Below are positions 1 to 7,505 of a DNA stretch of 8,696 nt, piece by piece (within the stretch, counting starts at the first letter, position 1; every line of letters begins with the position of its first letter). The stretch covers positions 1 to 8,696 of the forward strand of contig CAIXEV010000229.1 in NCBI GenBank assembly GCA_903918555.1, read 5' to 3'. Below the pieces are notes generated by a model. That model searched no databases. It was not told where the DNA came from and worked only from the letters and a program-made list of their open reading frames with translations. Source of the DNA: an uncultured bacterium (GTDB taxonomy: Bacteria > Planctomycetota > Phycisphaerae > Phycisphaerales > SM1A02). Position numbers and translations under genes: made by a program.

Positions 1-1749
<1,749 letters not shown>

Positions 1750-1760
1750 GGCGGGGGCGC

Positions 1761-1776
1761 GGATGGTACGCCATCC
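1761..1776 (-). promoter_or_regulatory. Hairpin in hscA leader just upstream of the start codon
   Basis: GGATGG (1761-1766), four-base loop, CCATCC (1771-1776): a perfect 6-bp inverted repeat whose near edge is 11 bases before the hscA ATG, where a ribosome binding site would be expected. On the hscA (minus-strand) RNA the 5' arm is the end of the last unit of the adjacent 14-bp tandem repeat. Other repeat copies also carry GGATGG and could compete for the single 3' arm. The inverted repeat is seen directly; a role in translation or as an operator is inference. Confidence 0.4.
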
Positions 1777-1836
1777 CGTCCACCCCATCCCGTCAACCCG
1801 ATCCCGTCAACCCCATCCCGTCAACCCCACCCGACC
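1771..1836. repeat. 14-bp tandem repeat, four units plus a partial, in the hscA leader
   Basis: Four consecutive 14-base units start at 1771, 1785, 1799 and 1813 with consensus CCATCCCGTCAACC. Unit 1 has CCACC in place of CAACC and unit 3 begins CG. A degenerate partial copy follows at 1827-1836. On the strand of hscA each of units 2-4 reads GGTTGACGGGAT, so it contains TTGACG, resembling a sigma-70 minus-35 box, in three phased copies. No good minus-10 box at the right spacing was found, so a promoter is not claimed. The array ends 22 bases before the hscA start codon. Confidence 0.85.
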
Positions 1837-1857
1837 GCCTCGCACCGTCCGCGCAGC

Positions 1858-1914
1858 GGAACACGCGAGGAACACGCGGGGGAACACGCGAGGAACACGC
1901 GGAGGAACACGCGA
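1858..1914. repeat. 11/12-bp alternating tandem repeat GGAACACGCG(A/GG/GA)
   Basis: Five head-to-tail units start at 1858, 1869, 1881, 1892 and 1904, each beginning GGAACACGCG. Their lengths alternate 11, 12, 11, 12, 11, so the higher-order period is 23 bases. The array is followed by GGAAG. It lies about 21 bases from the 14-bp array, in the middle of the region between divergent hscA and the secreted-protein gene. The near-helical period would put every copy on about the same face of the DNA, as in multi-site operators, but it could equally be a neutral minisatellite. Confidence 0.85.
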
Positions 1915-2145
1915 GGAAGTCTTCCGTGGGGCAAGCGCTCCAGATGCGGCAAAGCGCCTACAAGAAAGAGTTCCCTCGCTTCGGACGCGGTTCGCCGCGC
2001 GTAGGTTCGTTCCATTCGAGGCGTCATCAGCCTCACGCGGACTCGGTCGTCGTAGCCGACCCGCGCACGATCGGCGCCCCTTTCACCGCTCGGCCCAGGC
2101 CCGCTCGCGGTGGGTGGCACACACAACAGAAGAAGGGTAAAGGCC
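1915..2145. other. Remainder of divergent intergenic region
   Basis: Between the repeat arrays and the secreted-protein gene there is about 230 bases with no gene I would defend. It should hold the promoter for the plus-strand gene, but no sigma-70 or ECF consensus pair stands out. A Shine-Dalgarno sequence, GAAGGG at 2132-2137, ends 8 bases before the ATG at 2146. Confidence 0.5.
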
Positions 2146-2877
2146 ATGAAATCGTCCAGTCGCTTGTCCATCGCTCGCATCGGCGTCACGCCGATCGCTG
2201 CGGCGACCGCGTTCTCGTTCCTCTCGACCGCCTCCGCGGGCCCGAGCTGGGACGAGGACTACCTCGATGACGCAGGCCAGACGGCCGCCACCGCGCAGGT
2301 CATCACCAGCCCGCTCTCGCCCATCATCGTCGTGAGCGGAAGGCTCACGGGAAGCGGCTTCATGAGGAGCGATTTCGTCGACATGTACCAAGTCCAGATC
2401 ACCAGCCAGACCTGGGTCTCGATCTCGACCGCAGGCGGCGCCCTCGGCGGCGGCGCGGACTTCGACACGCAGCTCTTCCTCTTCCGTCGCAAGGGCGGCA
2501 ACGGCAACAACGCCCGCGCCGTCGCGCTCAAGGGCAACAACGACGCGGCACCCGGCAACCACGGCTCGCGCCTCGGCGAGGGCCCCGACTCCGATGGCAA
2601 CGCCGTGCTGCTTTGGCCCGGCTTCTACTACCTCGCGGTCACGGGCGCGGGGACCGATGCCTTTGCCGACACCGGCGCGGTGATCTGGCCCGATCTTGGC
2701 GAGCCCGGCGAGACCATCAACGGCAACGACTCTCTGCTGCAGGAGTGGTGCGGAAGCGGCGAGGTCGGCGAGTACTCGATCCGGCTTCAGATCGCTTCGG
2801 GCGGCGCCCTGCCGAGTCCGGGCGCGCTGGCGCTGATGGGGCTCGGTGCGCTCGCGTCGCGCCGCCGTCGCCGCTGA
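2146..2877 (+). CDS. Secreted PPC-like domain protein with PEP-CTERM-type sorting tail
   Basis: A 243-residue exported protein. Residues 1-31 form a signal peptide: basic start, hydrophobic stretch IAAATAFSFL, likely cleavage after Ala-Ser-Ala before GPSW. Residues about 70-135 look like the bacterial pre-peptidase C-terminal (PPC / DVUA0089-like) beta domain: SDFVDMYQVQIT, then FDTQLFLFRRKGG and ALKGNND, the usual D-Y, DTxLxLF and ND pattern. The last 21 residues are PSPGALALMGLGALASRRRRR, a Pro-Gly turn, short hydrophobic segment and Arg tail, as in planctomycetal PEP-CTERM-type surface proteins. ATG 2146 is preferred over an in-frame GTG at 2110 because of the GAAGGG ribosome site 8 bases upstream and the proper signal peptide. 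It converges on the kinase gene with a 19-base gap. Specific function unknown; a cell-envelope or surface protein is the most I would infer. Confidence 0.87.
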   Translation: MKSSSRLSIARIGVTPIAAATAFSFLSTASAGPSWDEDYLDDAGQTAATAQVITSPLSPIIVVSGRLTGSGFMRSDFVDMYQVQITSQTWVSISTAGGALGGGADFDTQLFLFRRKGGNGNNARAVALKGNNDAAPGNHGSRLGEGPDSDGNAVLLWPGFYYLAVTGAGTDAFADTGAVIWPDLGEPGETINGNDSLLQEWCGSGEVGEYSIRLQIASGGALPSPGALALMGLGALASRRRRR

Positions 2878-2896
2878 CCGCGGTTCGTTCCGCGCG

Positions 2897-5050
2897 TCAC
2901 CGCGGAGCCGCGGCCGCCTTCGCAGCGCGGATCTTCGCGAGGATCTCCGTCGCCTCGCGGGTCCACTGCGCGCCGGCACCCTTTCGCTCCGTCAGGATCG
3001 CGACCGCCTCCTCCGCGTGACGCTCGGCCGAGTCGAGCATGCCGAGCGCAGCCTCCGACTGCGCCAGGCTCGAGAGCGTGCGGCCGCGGCGGAAGTCGTT
3101 GCCCGGAACGACCTCGTGAAGCTCGCTGAGGATGATCCTGAACGACTCGATCGCGTCCTGATGTTCGCCCGTTTCCGCAGCGAGCACCGCCTGCCCGTTG
3201 AGGATGCCGGCCTTCACGCGCACCGCTTCCTTTGTGGATGGAAATCGGTCCGCGTGGACGAGCGCCTCCTCGAGCAACGCGCCAGCCTCGGCGATGCGTC
3301 CCTGCCGTCGAAGGACGGTCGCGAGCTGCCGCTCGAGGTCGACCGTCTCGACGGCGGTCGGCCCGAAGGCCAGCTGCCGAAGGCCGATCGCGCGGCGGTA
3401 GGCGTCCTCCGAACCCGAGAAGTCCCGGTCGAGGAACAGCTGCCGCGCGAGCGCGAGCTCGGCCTCCGCCATCGGGCTCGGGCCGATCCGCCCTGCTTCG
3501 TACGCACGCGAGAAGAACTCGTGCGCCGACAGGATCGGCCCGCGCGACCGCTCGGGGTCGTCGAACGCGAGCTGGATGACGCCGAGCGTCTTCAGCATCT
3601 CGGCAAGCACTTCGGGCTCATCGGCGAGTTCGCTGCGGACCTCCTTCTCGACGAGCGCGAGGAAGTCGCGGACATTCATCGAGCTCGAGCCCTGCCCCTC
3701 CTCCGGGTTCGCGGAGGCAAGCGCCGCGCCAAAGGTCGAGTACGCGCGCCTCACGCGCTCCTTCTCGCGCTCGGCATTCGCGAGAGCCACCGCGAGCGCC
3801 ACGCTCGCGCCGACCACGGTGAGCAGGAAGACGGCGGCCGCACCCGAGGCGAACCAGTGCCTGCGCACGGTCTTGGTGACGACATAGGCGAGGCTGTCCT
3901 CGCGCGCGAGGATGGGCCTGCCGTCGAGGTAGCGCGCGAGATCCTCCGCGAGCGCCGCCGCCGTGGCGTAGCGGCGCGCAGGGTCGGGCGCGAGAAGCCG
4001 CAGGACGATGACATCGAGATCGCCGTCGACCGCGCGTCCGCATGCGGCCGCCGGCGCGCTCGGGCGGCGGGTCGCGCCCGACGCCTTCTGCGCCACAAGC
4101 TCGGCGATCGATTTCGCGCCCTCGAAGGGCCGCTGCCCCGCGAGCAATTCGAAGAAGAGCACGCCGAGCGCGTAGAGGTCGCAGCGCGAGTCGACGAGCG
4201 TCGGGTCGCCGGCGAGCTGCTCGGGCGCGGCGTACGCGAAGGTGCCGACGAACTCGCCCGCGAGCGTCGAGCTGGACCGGGGGTCGGTCGCATCGGCGTC
4301 GGTCGAGCTGCGGGCGAGCCCGAAGTCGAGGATGCGCGGCGCGCCGTCCTGATCGACGAGGATGTTGCCCGGCTTGAGGTCGCGGTGGATCACGCCGCGG
4401 CGATGCGCGTAGGCGACCGTGTCCGCGACGCGCCGCATGAGCTCGGCGATGGCGCGCTGGCCCGCGCCGACACGCCGCACGAACTCGTCGAGGCGCTCGC
4501 CCTCGACGAACTCCATCGCAAACCACGGCTCGCCGTCGCGCGAGAGCCCGCTCTCGTAGAGCGTCACGATTCCGGGGTGGCGAAGACCCGCCACCACCTC
4601 GACCTCGCGCTCGAACCTCATTCGCTGCACGGGCGTGGCGAAGCGGCCGCCGAGAAGCATCTTCACGGCGCAGGTGCGTCGCGTCGCGAGCTGCTCGGCG
4701 AGGTAGACGGCGCCCTGGCCTCCGCGGTGGATCTCGCGGCTCAGCCGGTAGCCCGGGATCTCCTCGGCCGCGAGACCGGCGCCCTCGGAGCGCCCCGCGT
4801 GCGTCGCCCGATCGGGCCGCGCCGCCTGCGCGAGCTCGGTGAGCAGCGTGTGTTCCTGCGCCAGCTGCCCGACAGCCTCGAGACACGGCTTGCAGATCAC
4901 CAGATGCGTGGAGATCCGCTCGTCGACCTCGACCGAGCAGTCCGCGCGCGCGATCGCAGCAAGCTCAAGAGACTCCCGCGGAAAACGCCCGCATCCGGTC
5001 GGGGCAAACTCTCCATCCTCGGGCAAGTCGGTGTCGATGCTCTGGGCCAC
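2897..5050 (-). CDS. Membrane Ser/Thr protein kinase with N-terminal anti-sigma-like zinc motif and TPR-like C-terminus
   Basis: A 717-residue Hanks-type kinase. Order: residues 46-56 hold ISTHLVICKPC, giving H49-x3-C53-x2-C56 as in zinc-binding anti-sigma domains, with Cys20 and Cys38 as possible further ligands; kinase domain about 100-375 with glycine loop RGGQGAVYLAE, Lys130 (CAVKML), Glu149, catalytic HRDLKPGN (Asp224), DFG 242-244 and APE 275-277, so it should be active; one membrane helix about 399-425 (ASGAAAVFLLTVVGASVALAVALA); then a 290-residue helical region with TPR-like pairs from about 495 to 690, predicted outside the cytoplasm. Start GTG 5050 follows GAGGAG by 7 bases, and that Shine-Dalgarno sequence overlaps the TGA of the upstream sigma gene; only 11 bases separate the two genes. 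Co-transcription and translational coupling are therefore likely. Probable role: membrane sensor controlling the neighbouring sigma factor. Confidence 0.93.
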   Translation of the reverse strand: MAQSIDTDLPEDGEFAPTGCGRFPRESLELAAIARADCSVEVDERISTHLVICKPCLEAVGQLAQEHTLLTELAQAARPDRATHAGRSEGAGLAAEEIPGYRLSREIHRGGQGAVYLAEQLATRRTCAVKMLLGGRFATPVQRMRFEREVEVVAGLRHPGIVTLYESGLSRDGEPWFAMEFVEGERLDEFVRRVGAGQRAIAELMRRVADTVAYAHRRGVIHRDLKPGNILVDQDGAPRILDFGLARSSTDADATDPRSSSTLAGEFVGTFAYAAPEQLAGDPTLVDSRCDLYALGVLFFELLAGQRPFEGAKSIAELVAQKASGATRRPSAPAAACGRAVDGDLDVIVLRLLAPDPARRYATAAALAEDLARYLDGRPILAREDSLAYVVTKTVRRHWFASGAAAVFLLTVVGASVALAVALANAEREKERVRRAYSTFGAALASANPEEGQGSSSMNVRDFLALVEKEVRSELADEPEVLAEMLKTLGVIQLAFDDPERSRGPILSAHEFFSRAYEAGRIGPSPMAEAELALARQLFLDRDFSGSEDAYRRAIGLRQLAFGPTAVETVDLERQLATVLRRQGRIAEAGALLEEALVHADRFPSTKEAVRVKAGILNGQAVLAAETGEHQDAIESFRIILSELHEVVPGNDFRRGRTLSSLAQSEAALGMLDSAERHAEEAVAILTERKGAGAQWTREATEILAKIRAAKAAAAPR

Positions 5051-5061
5051 GCCGAGGCTCC
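5051..5061 (-). promoter_or_regulatory. Ribosome binding site of the kinase gene, overlapping the sigma stop
   Basis: On the minus strand the sigma gene ends in TGA and continues GGAGCCTCGGC before GTG, so the SD core GAGGAG starts inside the sigma gene's stop codon. This fixes the GTG at 5050 as the kinase start and suggests that ribosomes finishing the sigma factor feed the kinase. Confidence 0.7.
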
Positions 5062-5718
5062 TCAACCGCCAAAGGCCGCCGAGGGCCGATCGGGCGACGA
5101 GGCCCAATCCTCGGGTGTTTCCTCGTACTCGCGCTCGATGCGCGCGACGATCTCGCGGATACGCATCGCCACACGGCTCTTCGCGAGGTAGACCTCCTGC
5201 GGCTGCATCCCGAGATCGGCGGCGACCGCCTGCACGCTCATGCCGTGGTAGTACAACAGTTCGAAGGCGCGGATCGTCTTCGAATCGGTCTTGGTCTTCT
5301 CGCGGAGTTCCTGCAGCGCCTCGCGCAGGATCGCGAGCCGGCGCTGCGCGTCGTAGGCGTCGCCGACCGAACGGTCGTCGTCGAGGTCGACGATCGCGCT
5401 CTCGCCCTGCGCGATGTGCACGGGGCTCTTCTTGCGGCGCATGTCGAGCAAGCGGTACTTGGCGATCGTCACGAGCCAAGCGCCCAGCCGGCCGCGATCG
5501 CGGTCGTACTTGCCCTCGCGGTACTGCTCGATGAACTTGACGATCGTCGACTGCGCGAGTTCCGCAGCGTCGTCGTCGCAGAGCCCGTAGCTCCGGGCAA
5601 ACCCCATCAGGATCGGGCGGTAGCGGTGGTCGAACGCCTCCCACGCGGCCGCATTCGAGCTGTCATGGAGCGCCGCGAGAAGCGCGGTCGTGGTCCGATC
5701 GAGATCCATGCCGCCCAT
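5062..5718 (-). CDS. ECF-type RNA polymerase sigma factor, kinase-linked
   Basis: A 218-residue (or 215 if the second ATG at 5709 is used) sigma-70 family factor with only regions 2 and 4. Numbering from ATG 5709: region 2 spans about 20-94, with AAWEAFDHRYRPILMGFARS, region 2.2 DDDAAELAQSTIVKFIE (45-61) and the 2.3/2.4 helix GAWLVTIAKYRLLDMRRKK; region 4 spans about 125-190, with helix-turn-helix YYHGMSVQAVAADLGMQPQEV (153-173) followed by LAKSRVAMRIREIV. It belongs to the planctomycetal ECF style beginning DRTTTALLAALHDSSN. The start is uncertain: ATGs at 5709, 5718 and a farther one at 5741 all lack a clear Shine-Dalgarno sequence, but homology begins right at DRTT. Region 2.2 has Ser54-Thr55 where relatives usually have Glu-Thr, a possible phosphorylation target of the adjacent kinase (inference). 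It lies 11 bases upstream of that kinase gene. Confidence 0.93.
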   Translation of the reverse strand: MGGMDLDRTTTALLAALHDSSNAAAWEAFDHRYRPILMGFARSYGLCDDDAAELAQSTIVKFIEQYREGKYDRDRGRLGAWLVTIAKYRLLDMRRKKSPVHIAQGESAIVDLDDDRSVGDAYDAQRRLAILREALQELREKTKTDSKTIRAFELLYYHGMSVQAVAADLGMQPQEVYLAKSRVAMRIREIVARIEREYEETPEDWASSPDRPSAAFGG

Positions 5719-5757
5719 CGTAGGGATAGTTCGAAGCCCCATCCCCAAGGGTCGCGT

Positions 5758-5783
5758 CGAATGCCCTAAAGAGGGCGGATTCG
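5758..5783 (-). promoter_or_regulatory. Imperfect hairpin between the small gene and the sigma-kinase unit
   Basis: CGAAT-GCCCT (5758-5767), loop AAAG, AGGGC (5772-5776), two unpaired G, ATTCG (5779-5783): a 10-bp stem with one bulge. It sits 40 bases upstream of the sigma start and 60 bases after the stop of the small gene. It has no T-run on either strand, so it is a poor intrinsic terminator; a leader structure or operator is equally possible. The whole 125-base gap 5719-5843 shows no other clear element. Confidence 0.35.
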
Positions 5784-5843
5784 AGTGAATCAATCCCGCG
5801 AGGACGGGTCGGAACCGCGCCCAGCCCAAAGTCACGAAATCAA

Positions 5844-6164
5844 TCAGGCGCGGAACGGCCGGCTGTTGAGCTCGCAGTTCAGCAGGTACTCGCCAAGCGG
5901 ATTGAGGCCGATATCGATCTCCGGCGCGGAGATTTCCTCGCCCGACGGGTCGAACGGACGCCCGTCCGCGGCACCAGGCGCCACCTGGAAGCGCGCCAGC
6001 GCCCGCCCCAGCCGCTCGCGGACCCGATGCTTGCTCTCGATCGCCTCGGCCAGGTGCGCGGTCGACGCCGCCTCACCGCCGGCGTCATCCGGCGGCAAGC
6101 GGTTCGTCGCCGGATGTGCGTGCTCGTGAGCGTCCGATGAGTTCTTTGAGTTTCGAGAGTCCAC
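5844..6164 (-). CDS. Small uncharacterised protein encoded behind the second sigma factor
   Basis: A 106-residue protein I do not recognise. The first 30 residues are polar (NSKNSSDAHEHAHPATNR), the middle is an amphipathic helix-like stretch (TAHLAEAIESKHRVRERLGRALARFQ, about 35-60), and the end reads EIDIGLNPLGEYLLNCEL. There is no signal peptide, membrane helix or zinc motif. Outside the overlap nearly every codon ends in G or C, and this frame is far more protein-like than the Arg-rich alternative in the same stretch, which supports coding. GTG 6164 is chosen because TGGAAG precedes it by 4-5 bases; this makes the gene overlap the sigma gene by 80 bases in another frame. TTG 6098, with a 14-base overlap, is an alternative start. 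Position suggests co-expression with the sigma factor, perhaps as a soluble partner, but there is no sequence evidence for an anti-sigma role. Confidence 0.6.
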   Translation of the reverse strand: MDSRNSKNSSDAHEHAHPATNRLPPDDAGGEAASTAHLAEAIESKHRVRERLGRALARFQVAPGAADGRPFDPSGEEISAPEIDIGLNPLGEYLLNCELNSRPFRA

Positions 6165-6765
6165 GGTGCTTCCAGTTGTTGATGGTCGAGACAGGCACGC
6201 CGAGCGAGCGAGCTGCGGCCTGATAGTCGAGCCCCTCGCACACGATGAGGCGGACCGCCGCCTGCTCCTCTCGCGTCAACTGCCCAAGCACTGTCGCCAA
6301 CTGCGCGGAATCGACCAGGAGGTCGAAGCGAGCCTGGTGGCCCGCCGACGACTTCCCTGCACTCTCGCCTCGATGCTCGCCCGTTCCATGCAGCCCGGAG
6401 ACGAATCCAGACTGCTCCAGGACCTGCCTGTACCTCAGTGCCCGTTCATGCCGCCGCTTGAGAAGGTTCTCAGCGATCCGCAGGAGATAAGCGACCGAGA
6501 TCGTCATCCTTTCAAGATTCCTGACTCGAAACAGGCGGACAAACGCCTCATGGGCGACTTCCTCGGCCTCTTCGTCCCTCACGAACCGGCGGGTAAAGCA
6601 AAACACCCTGTGGTAGTAGGCCTTGTAGAGCTCGCCCACGATGCAGGCGCGCGCCCCCTCATCGGCGACGAACTCGTCTGCGACGAACGGGTCGGTCGGC
6701 GCCTCGGAAACCTCTGGGAGGCTGGTCCGGTTGCGCAGATGGTGAGCGGTTCCTTGCTCGTCCAC
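6085..6765 (-). CDS. ECF-like RNA polymerase sigma factor (second)
   Basis: A 226-residue sigma-70 family factor with regions 2 and 4. Region 2 spans about 41-112: ELYKAYYHRVFCFTRRFV, region 2.2 DEEAEEVAHEAFVRLFR with the usual acidic cluster intact, then SVAYLLRIAENLLKRRHERA. A 45-residue linker (about 113-155) is rich in Gly, Ser and His. Region 4 spans about 158-210: QLTREEQAAVRLIVCEGLDYQAAARSLGVPVSTINNWKHRGLSKLKELI, a clear helix-turn-helix. The start is uncertain: GTG 6765 gives a sensible 35-residue lead; an in-frame ATG at 6870 would add 35 residues of non-coding appearance; neither has a strong ribosome site. Residues 27-36 (FVADE twice) come from a 15-base duplication. Codon choice is looser than in neighbours (AGG, AAT, CTT, GAA, GCA occur), which hints at different ancestry. 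No anti-sigma or kinase gene follows, only the small overlapping gene. Confidence 0.88.
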   Translation of the reverse strand: MDEQGTAHHLRNRTSLPEVSEAPTDPFVADEFVADEGARACIVGELYKAYYHRVFCFTRRFVRDEEAEEVAHEAFVRLFRVRNLERMTISVAYLLRIAENLLKRRHERALRYRQVLEQSGFVSGLHGTGEHRGESAGKSSAGHQARFDLLVDSAQLATVLGQLTREEQAAVRLIVCEGLDYQAAARSLGVPVSTINNWKHRGLSKLKELIGRSRARTSGDEPLAAG

Positions 6766-7143
6766 GGGCGGCCACTCTACGCGGGCGCCCCGTGAACTTG
6801 ATCGCGAATCCGCGGTGCGCTCGGGAATCGCGGTTCGAGTGCGCAGGTTTCGCGCATCCTGCGGGGCCATCCACGCCGATGGTGCAGGCGGAAGCGACCT
6901 TCGCGCCTGGGCTGTTCGGATCTCTGGTTGCATCAACCGACTCCTTGAGAAGGTCCGAGGCGGACCGCGCAGCAACAGCCCCCGCCGTGGCGCCGCCATT
7001 CTCGGACTTCCATCCACTGGACCCACCCACGGCATCCACCCGCCGTGCCATGGGGAACCTTGCCCGCGTCTTCGTGCTTTCAGCCGACTTCCAACTTTCG
7101 CTGCTTCGGCTCCATCGCGCAATTCCTGCTTCCCGCGGCGCCC

Positions 7144-7177
7144 AAAGAAAGCGCCCGCGCATAGGCAACGCGCGGGC
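7144..7177 (-). terminator. Intrinsic terminator-like hairpin
   Basis: On the minus strand an 8-bp perfect stem, GCCCGCGC with GCGCGGGC, closes a 9-base loop and is followed by GCTTTCTTT, a broken T-run. This fits a Rho-independent terminator for leftward transcription. The nearest upstream minus-strand gene ends at 7579, about 400 bases away, which would give a long 3' tail or implies an undetected transcript in between. Confidence 0.5.
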
Positions 7178-7184
7178 ACTCGGA

Positions 7185-7211
7185 GAGTTTCGGATTCGGG
7201 GAGTTTCGGAT
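7185..7211. repeat. Direct repeat pair GAGTTTCGGAT
   Basis: Two copies of GAGTTTCGGAT, at 7185-7195 and 7201-7211, are offset by 16 bases. The surrounding bases are also similar (TTCGGG after copy 1, GCCGGG after copy 2). Function unknown. Confidence 0.6.
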
Positions 7212-7241
7212 GCCGGGTTCGACCGTCGGGCTCGGAAACGA

Positions 7242-7274
7242 CGAGACTCCCGACCGGCCGGTCGGGAGCTCTCG
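7242..7274. repeat. Perfect 22-bp palindrome extended to a 16-bp stem
   Basis: Positions 7247-7268 are a perfect palindrome: CTCCCGACCGG followed immediately by its reverse complement, with no spacer. CGAGA (7242-7246) and TCTCG (7270-7274) extend the pairing, with one extra C at 7269. As DNA it resembles a strong dyad operator or recombination site; as RNA it would form a long hairpin. On the minus strand it is followed by TCGTTTCC, too few T's for a convincing terminator. Confidence 0.75.
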
Positions 7275-7505
7275 TCCATGGTCGGTGACGCGCAGACGCA
7301 TCCTTGCGCCGCGAGACATCGCCCCGCCGCGCAATCCATCGCGCAGCGTCAGTCATCCAACGCTGTTCACCGCAGAAGCGGCGCGCAGCGCATCGGGTTG
7401 CTTGGTCGGACCGCGTTCCATGCGATCCGCACGCGCGCGTCCATGCGCGGCGCAACAAGAAAACCCGCGACGCGCGCCTTCTCTTTCGAGCAAGCGTGAA
7501 CTTTC

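Larger units (their letters stand above)
6766..7505. other. Gene-free region of about 0.74 kb
   Basis: No frame on either strand looks like a real protein: the open frames are rich in Arg, Ser and Pro with no domain, and third positions are not GC-skewed. Within it I see a short GGTTG-cat-CAACC inverted repeat (6926-6938), a terminator-like hairpin (7144-7177), a pair of GAGTTTCGGAT direct repeats (7185-7195 and 7201-7211) and a large palindrome (7242-7274). It may include the promoter and leader of the second sigma gene and the 3' region of the lipoprotein operon. A small RNA or a decayed gene cannot be excluded. Confidence 0.6.

Noticed and set aside
1771..1914. Two neighbouring repeat arrays as a CRISPR or plasmid iteron origin
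   Set aside because: No spacers and no replication-initiator gene nearby; units are too short and GC-rich for typical iterons.
2846..5191. Plus-strand open frame of 781 codons opposite the kinase
   Set aside because: It is the complement of the kinase gene, whose catalytic motifs are intact; the translation is low-complexity Arg/Glu/Leu.
5051..5644. Upstream extension of the kinase frame to position 5644 (915 residues)
   Set aside because: The added residues are a shadow of the sigma gene in another frame; GTG 5050 has a strong ribosome site and the protein-like sequence begins there.
5879..6241. Alternative 120-codon minus frame with an ATGA overlap at the sigma stop
   Set aside because: Its product is almost entirely Arg, Ser and Trp; the competing frame ending at 5844 has normal composition and G/C third positions.
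6828..6855. GGTTCGAG motif resembling a tRNA T-loop
   Set aside because: No acceptor, D or anticodon stems could be paired around it.
6766..7458. Upstream extension of the second sigma frame to position 7458 (457 residues)
   Set aside because: The added 230 residues are Arg/Pro/Ser-rich without domain signal and far exceed the usual ECF length.
6792..7499. Plus-strand 235-codon frame in the gene-free region
   Set aside because: No domain, no ribosome site, and amino-acid composition typical of random high-GC frames.
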